From Spirochaetales bacterium (GTDB lineage: Bacteria > Spirochaetota > Spirochaetia > ARS1246), in contig JABGPX010000444.1 of NCBI GenBank assembly GCA_018644745.1, positions 1 to 10,802 on the forward strand: DNA of 10,802 nucleotides, read 5' to 3'. The notes beneath the pieces are model-generated. The model made no database searches. It saw nothing but the letters and a program-made list of their open reading frames with translations, and was not told the DNA's origin. Position numbers and translations under genes: made by a program. This document shows, in pieces, positions 5,748 through 10,802 of the stretch; positions within the stretch are counted from its first letter, which is position 1, and each line of letters begins with the position of its first letter.

Positions 5748-6414
5748 CCGACCTCAACCATTCAACGAGTTTATCCGGCGCAATCGGGCCGCCTTCGTAG
5801 AGCGCGTCATAGATCCGCATCATGTGCTTTAGATCATCGGGAGTATCGAGGGTTACCTTTGAGGAAGGGCGGCAGACCGCTTCAGGAGCCCACGGTCGAT
5901 AGATTCTGAATCTATCGGGTCTGAAATAGAGAAACGGGCTCACATGCTCCCGTTCATATGGATCTTCTGCTTCGGCATCGGCGATAAGGATCGCATCAGA
6001 CTCGGCCAGCTCCACACATGTCCCAAGAGGAGGTCCAAGGTAGCCACTGAAATCTGCGCCGCACTCCTCATGCAGTTGGATCAAACTGTCCGTGAGTTCC
6101 CAGGAAACGAGCGGGTTATCTCCTGTCGCCCGAATGTAGCGATCGACGCCATAGTGGCGAACCGCATCAGCATATCTGAGCAGAACATCATCCGCCGAAC
6201 CTCGAAAGACTTCAAAACCGTATCTCCTCGCAAGAGGTTTCAGAGCCGCTTCGCTTTCTGCATCGGTTAAGAGGGCAAACACATCCGCTTTCGTCCGCGA
6301 AAGGGAATCCATCGCATGTTCAATAACCGTTTTGCCGCAAATCTCGAGCAACGCTTTTTGGTGCAGCCGGGTGCTGTTGAGCCGAACCTGAAGAAAAATT
6401 CCTGTTGTTATCAA
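5695..6414 (-). CDS. SpsF-like cytidylyltransferase (CMP-sugar synthetase family)
   Basis: A 239-residue member of the family that includes SpsF and acylneuraminate or Kdo cytidylyltransferases, which activate acidic sugars with CTP. Near the N-terminus, GIFLQVRLNSTRLHQK (5-20) matches the nucleotide-binding Q-x-R-x-x-STRL-x-x-K motif. RGSADDVL (71-78), RATGDNPLV (95-103), EREHVSPF (154-161) and LDTPDDL (189-195) follow in family order. The frame extends to an ATG at 6429, but that has no ribosome-binding site. The TTG at 6414 has GGAGG 7 bases upstream, overlaps the previous stop as TTGA, and gives a start (MITTGIFLQ) like that of known SpsF proteins, so it is chosen. The neighbours, a glycosyltransferase-like and a radical SAM protein, suggest synthesis of a surface or flagellar glycan. 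The actual sugar is unknown. Confidence 0.88.
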   Translation of the reverse strand: MITTGIFLQVRLNSTRLHQKALLEICGKTVIEHAMDSLSRTKADVFALLTDAESEAALKPLARRYGFEVFRGSADDVLLRYADAVRHYGVDRYIRATGDNPLVSWELTDSLIQLHEECGADFSGYLGPPLGTCVELAESDAILIADAEAEDPYEREHVSPFLYFRPDRFRIYRPWAPEAVCRPSSKVTLDTPDDLKHMMRIYDALYEGGPIAPDKLVEWLRSDESEQEENGYYTASKTG

Positions 6415-7376
6415 TCGGAGACCTCCCATAGTTCTGTTGTGCTTCTTGAATCTTGTTTATAGCGATACTTGTTGATATCTACCCATTTCCGAACTTCGCG
6501 ATATTCTCGGGCCGCCGATAGTAAGTCCCCGCCGGATCTCAACACGTACGGAAGAAAACGGCTCTTAGGCAGAGTGCCGGAATCTCGGCTGTAACGAATC
6601 GCCAAGTTTTTGAGAAAAAATATCTTATAGCTCTGATCGCGGGTTGTATCTTCAGTCGGTGTTTCGGCAAGATAGCTCATTCGATAGGTGGTATCGCAGA
6701 TTATCTCCTCTCCCCACATAAACCCACGGAATCCAAAATCAAGCTTCTGCCAGTATGGATTAGTGAGTAGATAATCAAATCCCCCGGCTAAAGTGAACCG
6801 TTCCTTATTATAGATTCCGCAGTAGTCAAAAGGGTAAATACTCGGAGCACCGTCTTTCAAGGGAGGAAACGGAAGCACTCTCAGCTGCCGATTGTAGAAG
6901 GCCGGTGCCTGAAGGGAAGGAAGGGTGTCGCCGCGCATATTCTGCAGCACAGGAACCGTGCAAAGAGCTTCTTTCTCTGCGATTCTTTTCAGAAGTCTTG
7001 TTGACAGCGTCGCAATCGGGCACCGAATATCATTCCAAATAACCAGGTTGAACAGCCCGTTGGATTCGGCGATCGCCATGTTGATCTTCTCACCGACGGT
7101 TACGTCCTCATGAAGAATGAGAAATTTGATGAATGGAAATCGTTTTGAAAGATTTTCAATATCGTACGCTGCGGACGGTCCTTCCACCGAAAGCACTTCG
7201 CGGAACCCAAGACCTTCAATTTCTGAGAGGGCTGCGCTTTTATACGGCCGCCCTCCTCGATTGAGGATTATTAGGGAAAGAGACGCCGGAAGCCGGGGAG
7301 CTTTTCCGGTCGGCTTTCCCCCCACTACCGTGTACGGTATTCGCATACGTTTAGAAGTTGTAGGTATAGTATTCAT
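6411..7376 (-). CDS. Glycosyltransferase-like protein (GT-A-like, tentative)
   Basis: A 321-residue soluble protein without signal peptide or membrane segment. From about residue 32 the order of elements resembles a family 2 GT-A glycosyltransferase: a first strand LSLIILNRG, a second GFREVLSVEG, FIKFLILHEDVTVGEKINMAIAES (a strand and helix like the nucleotide-sugar fold), then LVIWNDIR where WND (114-116) sits in the place of the usual DxD. The later half, with SIYPFDYCGIYNKERF and a GFRGFMWGEE segment, fits an acceptor-side domain. The assignment rests on pattern memory and is not certain. The frame opens at 7475, but the ATG at 7376 with AAAGGT 4 bases upstream is the best start, overlapping the spiro-SPASM gene by 26 bases. 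A later ATG at 7346 would avoid overlap. It shares an operon with the cytidylyltransferase. Confidence 0.55.
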   Translation of the reverse strand: MNTIPTTSKRMRIPYTVVGGKPTGKAPRLPASLSLIILNRGGRPYKSAALSEIEGLGFREVLSVEGPSAAYDIENLSKRFPFIKFLILHEDVTVGEKINMAIAESNGLFNLVIWNDIRCPIATLSTRLLKRIAEKEALCTVPVLQNMRGDTLPSLQAPAFYNRQLRVLPFPPLKDGAPSIYPFDYCGIYNKERFTLAGGFDYLLTNPYWQKLDFGFRGFMWGEEIICDTTYRMSYLAETPTEDTTRDQSYKIFFLKNLAIRYSRDSGTLPKSRFLPYVLRSGGDLLSAAREYREVRKWVDINKYRYKQDSRSTTELWEVSD

Positions 7377-8847
7377 CACAACCTTTGCAGATTTCGGGAT
7401 AATCCTCTGACAGATGCCTCGAGTGCCAATCATTTCCACGGGCCCATATATCTCCGAAACTGTCTTCAAAGACATTGCCGATTAGATTTTTGCCGTAGAT
7501 ATCTTCCTTGCAGACCGGAACCGAGCCATCCAATAGGACATTGATATCTCGCTTCAAATGCCAGCATGAATGCCTTTTGAGCGGCGAGAGATCCGTAACT
7601 TTGCGATCCGGGAGGATACCGCCGAAATAGTTGTACTTCTGTATGATGATGTTGTTGGTGTACTGCTTCCAATGCCGGTAGAATCCCTGCAGCTTCTCCT
7701 CGGTATCTTTCATCCTTACCGCTTGTATATGCACCTGTTCGGGAGCCAGTTCGATCAACTGAAGAGCAGTACGATTTGCTTCTTCATATCCCTCACCGCG
7801 AATCTGTGTGTACAGCTCCGGTTCAAGGGCATCGAGAGATACAATCCATTCCAACCGGTGATCGGTCTCCCGAATTATCTCTTCGATTACGCCGGGGCGC
7901 CATCCGATACCGGACGTTTCGACAAGGCAGGACAACCCGTCAAAAGCTGAAATGCCACGAACCATCGGGCTGATTTCCGAATGAAAAGCCGGCTCGCCCC
8001 AGAGTGAAAGACCGATTGTCGCATCTCCTGCAAAATCGTGAGCTTTCGCCGCTATTTCCAGGAACTTTCCTGCACTCATTTCATCGCTTCTGGACAGAAC
8101 ATTTCCCCCCGCGTCCGGCCAGGGGCAATAAGAGCAGGCCTGGGGGCACCCGCCGTTGGTCTGAATGAGAAAATAGGCAGGCAGGGTTCGAAGCGTTTCG
8201 GGCTCGGCTTCAAGGAAATCGCACGCTTTCTGAAGAGTCTGCTCGCCTGACGCCGCAATCTTCTTCAGAAGCATAAAATTCCTACGTGTATCCGCGGCAA
8301 GTGCAACACGAAGCATTCGCTGATCCCTCGCCGCGATATCAGTCTCAATATCAAAAGCATTAATATCCATTTTTATGGCTTCAAAAACAGAATCTCTTTT
8401 TATCGGTTTGGCCATGTCTTTTGCGAGCTGGGCAATCGACGGCAGGCAATCGGAACGCAGAATCTCCGGAGTTAGTCCCGCGGGATAACCATCGGCAAAA
8501 GAATACTGAACCAGGTACTTAATATGCTTTTCGTACATTTCCCCGGTTTTTTCGGGATCAAGAAAAGGAGTATCGCCGAAAAAATAAAACATATGGTCGT
8601 ATCCTGAAGATTCCGCCGCCAGACAATCGAGTAGAGCCGCGACATTCCAGTTATCCCCGGGTTTCGTGTTATAACCGCGAGCTGCGTCCTTCGGGAAATC
8701 CGTGCCGCAGAGAATGAGGATCTTTCCGACATCAGCAAGCCCGGCGGCGTACTCGAGCACCTTGTCAAATGAGGAAACGACCTCATTGAGTTTTTCCAAT
8801 CCATATGCCGAAATATCCACGGCGTTGATGATAGCTATGTTTTTCAT
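7351..8847 (-). CDS. Radical SAM/SPASM protein, spiro-SPASM family
   Basis: A 498-residue enzyme of unknown reaction. Residues 1 to about 200 form an extra domain that looks like a nucleotidyltransferase fold; GDTPFLDP (91-98) resembles the GDxP motif of MobA/IspD-like enzymes. The radical SAM core starts near 223 with the iron-sulfur motif CPQACSYC (C234, C238, C241) and LWGEP (282-286) as the SAM-contacting GE motif. The C-terminal SPASM region has Cys428, Cys446, Cys487 and Cys490 (CKGC), expected to hold one or more auxiliary clusters. I recognise this arrangement as the spirochaete-restricted 'spiro-SPASM' family, from memory. The start is ATG 8847 with AGG 4 bases upstream. First gene of the six-gene operon, divergent from the acetyltransferase. 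Substrate could be a peptide or a sugar; the neighbouring glycan genes favour the latter, by inference. Confidence 0.87.
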   Translation of the reverse strand: MKNIAIINAVDISAYGLEKLNEVVSSFDKVLEYAAGLADVGKILILCGTDFPKDAARGYNTKPGDNWNVAALLDCLAAESSGYDHMFYFFGDTPFLDPEKTGEMYEKHIKYLVQYSFADGYPAGLTPEILRSDCLPSIAQLAKDMAKPIKRDSVFEAIKMDINAFDIETDIAARDQRMLRVALAADTRRNFMLLKKIAASGEQTLQKACDFLEAEPETLRTLPAYFLIQTNGGCPQACSYCPWPDAGGNVLSRSDEMSAGKFLEIAAKAHDFAGDATIGLSLWGEPAFHSEISPMVRGISAFDGLSCLVETSGIGWRPGVIEEIIRETDHRLEWIVSLDALEPELYTQIRGEGYEEANRTALQLIELAPEQVHIQAVRMKDTEEKLQGFYRHWKQYTNNIIIQKYNYFGGILPDRKVTDLSPLKRHSCWHLKRDINVLLDGSVPVCKEDIYGKNLIGNVFEDSFGDIWARGNDWHSRHLSEDYPEICKGCDEYYTYNF

Positions 8848-8975
8848 ATAACCTAAAGGCGCACCTCTGCTTTCATTATCGACAGACAGCCACGGGCTTT
8901 GAGCGGATATTGAATAAGCCGGTAAATTTGACAGCTGCTCTCGTTATCCACGGAGGTTTCGGGTATGCTGGCAGT
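8848..8975. other. Divergent intergenic region
   Basis: About 128 bases between the divergent spiro-SPASM and acetyltransferase genes. It should hold promoters for both operons, but I see no convincing -35/-10 pair on either strand. A TTGACA at 8928-8933 (plus) has no partner -10 at proper spacing. GGAGG at 8952-8956 is a good Shine-Dalgarno for an ATG at 8965, which is out of frame with the acetyltransferase. Confidence 0.4.
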
Positions 8976-9677
8976 GTGGAAATACGAGAAGTAAGGTCAA
9001 AAAAGGAGCTCAAGTCATTTATTCGGCTTCCAAAAGACCTGTACTCCGACGACCCGCTTTGGGTGCCTCCTATCTGGTCCGATGAGAAAAAAGCGTACAG
9101 CGGGGGTGCCAATCCAATTCTTAAGGACTCTGAGTACACTTTGATAGTCGCAATGGATGGGGATAGGTGCGTCGGCCGCAACCTTGTCTACATCGATCAT
9201 GCTTTTAACCGCTTCTTTCGCTCAAAAACAGGATTGTTCGGTGCGTATGAGTGCGCCGATGATCCTTCCGCGGCTGAAATGATCATCCGGTTTTCAGAAA
9301 ATTGGCTGAGGGAACGGGGAATGGTCTCAATCAGAGGTCCAATTCACCCTATTGCGGAGAGTTGGGGCTTTCTCCTCGAAGGAGACGGCAGGTCTCCAGT
9401 TTTCATGACGCCTCATACTCCCGCGGGGTATCTGGGCACATTCGAAGACATGGATTATCGGAAAGTTATGGATCTCCGTGCCTACGAAGCAAACGCCGGC
9501 GGCGGTTATGAGATTCCAGAGCGTACGCGCCGGTTCCTGGATATTCTCAGGAAGAAACGGCCTGATATCTCCGCACGCCGCCTAAACCCGCGTAATCTTC
9601 TGGAAGATGCGGAGCATATCTGGCGCTTGAGCAATATTGCCTACGCTGACAATTGGGGATATGTTCCTGTCGAGTGA
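8976..9677 (+). CDS. GNAT-family acetyltransferase, N-terminal part, ended by in-frame TGA
   Basis: The first two thirds of an acetyltransferase of roughly 370 residues. From the GTG at 8976 it reads MEIREVRSKKELKSFI, then LYSDDPLWVPP, NPILKDSEY, VGRNLVYIDHAFNRF, FGAYECADD, RGPIHPIAESWGFLLEG and ends NWGYVPVE before TGA at 9675-9677. This order matches a family of long GNAT-like proteins in which WGFVPL is followed directly by the catalytic C-terminal GNAT domain. The same frame continues after the TGA into that domain, so a single base change has interrupted the gene. The frame is open further upstream to a TTG at 8910, but family similarity begins at about 8976. The best ribosome-binding site in the area serves an ATG (8965) in another frame, possibly a second lesion. 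Probably a pseudogene or a leaky read-through gene. Confidence 0.75.
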   Translation: MEIREVRSKKELKSFIRLPKDLYSDDPLWVPPIWSDEKKAYSGGANPILKDSEYTLIVAMDGDRCVGRNLVYIDHAFNRFFRSKTGLFGAYECADDPSAAEMIIRFSENWLRERGMVSIRGPIHPIAESWGFLLEGDGRSPVFMTPHTPAGYLGTFEDMDYRKVMDLRAYEANAGGGYEIPERTRRFLDILRKKRPDISARRLNPRNLLEDAEHIWRLSNIAYADNWGYVPVE

Positions 9678-9683
9678 GATATC

Positions 9684-10091
9684 ATGCTGGACATGATCAA
9701 GCGGCTCAAATCCGTAATGGATCCTGACGCCATATGGCTGGTAGAGGACGCCGGATATCCGGTCGGTTACTGTCTAGGATTTCCCGATCTGAATGTGATT
9801 CTAAGAAAAATTAACGGGCGGCTATTCCCCCTTGGCTTTTTATCCCTGCTGACGGGTGTGAAAAAACTCACCGATTACCGACTTTTCGGACTGGCGATAC
9901 ATCCGGACTATCACAACCTCGGGCTTGATGTTTTGCTGTATACCAGCCTGTTCGATGCTCTAAAACCCCGGAACATACGCCTCGAAGCAAATTATATACT
10001 TGAAGACAATCTCAAAATTCGAAATGCTCTTGAGAAACTCGGGATGAATTATATAAAATCCTACCGCATATATGAAAAGGAATTGGCATGA
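9684..10091 (+). CDS. GNAT-family acetyltransferase, C-terminal catalytic part
   Basis: The remaining 135 residues of the interrupted acetyltransferase, in the same frame as the upstream part. It holds the acetyl-CoA-binding half of a GNAT fold: AIWLVEDAGYPVGYCLGFPDLN, the LNGRLFPLG-like segment found in this family (here INGRLFPLG), and the strand-helix LAIHPDYHNLGLDVLL, which corresponds to the Q/R-x-x-G-x-G/A loop in weakened form. It ends with NALEKLGMNYIKSYRIYEKEL. If the TGA is not read through, ATG 9684 is available for re-initiation, although upstream there is only a weak GAGTGAG. Substrate unknown. It overlaps xseA by 4 bases (ATGA), which would keep some selective pressure on translation through this region for coupling. 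Confidence 0.72.
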   Translation: MLDMIKRLKSVMDPDAIWLVEDAGYPVGYCLGFPDLNVILRKINGRLFPLGFLSLLTGVKKLTDYRLFGLAIHPDYHNLGLDVLLYTSLFDALKPRNIRLEANYILEDNLKIRNALEKLGMNYIKSYRIYEKELA

Positions 10092-10802
10092 AGGTCGGCA
10101 GTCAGTATTCCGTATCAGAAATCACAACACTGATTAAACGTTCGCTGGAAAGCGAATACTCGGGTGTGCGAATTGAAGGCGAAATATCTAATTTCCGGCC
10201 GGCCGCCAGCGAACACCTCTATTTTACTCTGAAAGACGCCGATGCGATGATATCGGCGGTGATGTTCCGCGGTCGGGCTTCCAGGCTCTCTTTTCAGCCT
10301 GAGGACGGCCAACTTGTGGTAGCAGGCGGGAATATTTCTGTTTATGCGAAACGAGGGAATTACCAGATAATTTGCGACTCACTTACCAAGGCGGGAGTCG
10401 GCGAAATTTTAGTGATGCTCGAAGAAAGAAAGAAGCGCCTGGCAGCGGAAGGTCTGTTCGATGATGTTTATAAAAAACCTCTGCCCCTCTTTCCGTCAAA
10501 GATAGCTGTAGTGACCTCCCCGACCGGGGCTGCATTGCAGGATATCATGCGGGTAACCCGGCGAAGAAACGCGGGTATCGATATTGTCGTGCTTCCTGCG
10601 CTCGTTCAGGGCGATGGTGCCGCGGAAGCCATCGCAAAGCAGATCAAAACCGCCAACCAGCATCGGCTCGGTGATGTGATAGTAGTAGGCAGAGGGGGAG
10701 GATCTCTAGAAGACCTTCTCCCATTTTCCGAAGAGGTCGTAGTAAGAGCGGTCGCCGAATCAGAATTACCGATTATATCGGCAGTTGGTCATGAAATCGA
10801 TC
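10088..10802 (+). CDS. xseA: Exodeoxyribonuclease VII large subunit, truncated by window edge
   Basis: The large catalytic subunit of exonuclease VII, which with XseB degrades single-stranded DNA to oligonucleotides in the cytoplasm. The frame is open for 238 codons to the right edge; full proteins have about 400-450 residues. The N-terminal OB-fold is recognisable (YSVSEIT, VRIEGEISNFRP, HLYFTLKD, VMFRG, GNYQI). The catalytic domain begins with KIAVVTSPTGAALQDI, then RRRNAGIDIVVLPALVQGDGAA, and the signature VVGRGGGSLEDLLPFSEE followed by AVGHEID at the edge. The start is ATG 10088 with AGGA 7 bases upstream, overlapping the acetyltransferase stop as ATGA. No defect is visible in the part present. 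xseB may follow outside the window, which cannot be checked here. Confidence 0.97.
   Translation, partial: MKVGSQYSVSEITTLIKRSLESEYSGVRIEGEISNFRPAASEHLYFTLKDADAMISAVMFRGRASRLSFQPEDGQLVVAGGNISVYAKRGNYQIICDSLTKAGVGEILVMLEERKKRLAAEGLFDDVYKKPLPLFPSKIAVVTSPTGAALQDIMRVTRRRNAGIDIVVLPALVQGDGAAEAIAKQIKTANQHRLGDVIVVGRGGGSLEDLLPFSEEVVVRAVAESELPIISAVGHEID

Noticed and set aside
5400..5909. Plus-strand 169-residue open frame across the amidase start, small gene and cytidylyltransferase
   Set aside because: It spans three minus-strand genes and its sequence is unlike any known domain; length is explained by the antisense of the Ser/Thr-rich repeat and neighbouring coding bias.
8928..8933. TTGACA in the divergent intergenic region, considered as a -35 box
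   Set aside because: No -10-like hexamer is found 15-19 bases downstream on the plus strand.
9675..9694. TGA followed by a small hairpin (ATCATG, loop, CATGAT), considered as a selenocysteine codon with SECIS
   Set aside because: The stem is only 6 bp, begins 3 bases after the TGA rather than at the usual distance, lacks the bulged U, and the family has no Cys or Sec at this position to my knowledge.

Overview
The window looks like a compact chromosomal segment of a spirochaete, probably order Spirochaetales. Three things point there: a flaA gene for the outer-layer (sheath) protein of periplasmic flagella, a radical SAM/SPASM protein of the type I recognise as spirochaete-restricted ('spiro-SPASM'), and the order amidase - GerMN protein - flaA, which I recall also from Treponema pallidum. 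Nearly every base is coding and most neighbours overlap. There is no tRNA, rRNA, CRISPR array or insertion sequence that I can see, and no gene-free stretch longer than 300 bases.

Layout. (1) Bases 1-1697, minus strand: a Fur-family metalloregulator followed by a ferrous-iron transporter FeoB encoded as two overlapping genes, a soluble GTPase and a separate helical/membrane part that runs off the left edge. A perfect 8-bp inverted repeat just upstream of fur is a likely operator. (2) 1772-2768, minus: a secreted alpha/beta hydrolase resembling haloalkane dehalogenases, with its own promoter and an almost leaderless mRNA. (3) 2796-3916, minus: flaA, bounded by a near-consensus sigma-70 promoter and a strong intrinsic terminator. 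(4) 3940-8847, minus: six tightly packed or overlapping genes, in transcription order spiro-SPASM, a glycosyltransferase-like protein, an SpsF-type cytidylyltransferase, a small protein with 7-residue repeats, a cell-wall amidase and a membrane-anchored GerMN protein. No terminator is seen before flaA, so flaA may also receive read-through. (5) 8976-10802, plus: a GNAT-family acetyltransferase interrupted by one in-frame TGA, then xseA (exonuclease VII large subunit), which runs off the right edge.

How the genes may work together. Fur and the split FeoB form an iron-responsive uptake unit. The six-gene operon joins a sugar-nucleotide-type enzyme, a putative glycosyltransferase and a radical SAM enzyme to peptidoglycan hydrolysis, directly upstream of a flagellar sheath gene. 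This suggests an envelope or flagellar modification and morphogenesis unit, but its chemistry is unknown and that reading is inference.

Items most worth a second look: the split FeoB with a perfect Shine-Dalgarno inside the GTPase gene, the 21-bp repeat and hairpin cluster in the small operon gene, the spiro-SPASM operon itself, and the TGA-interrupted acetyltransferase.
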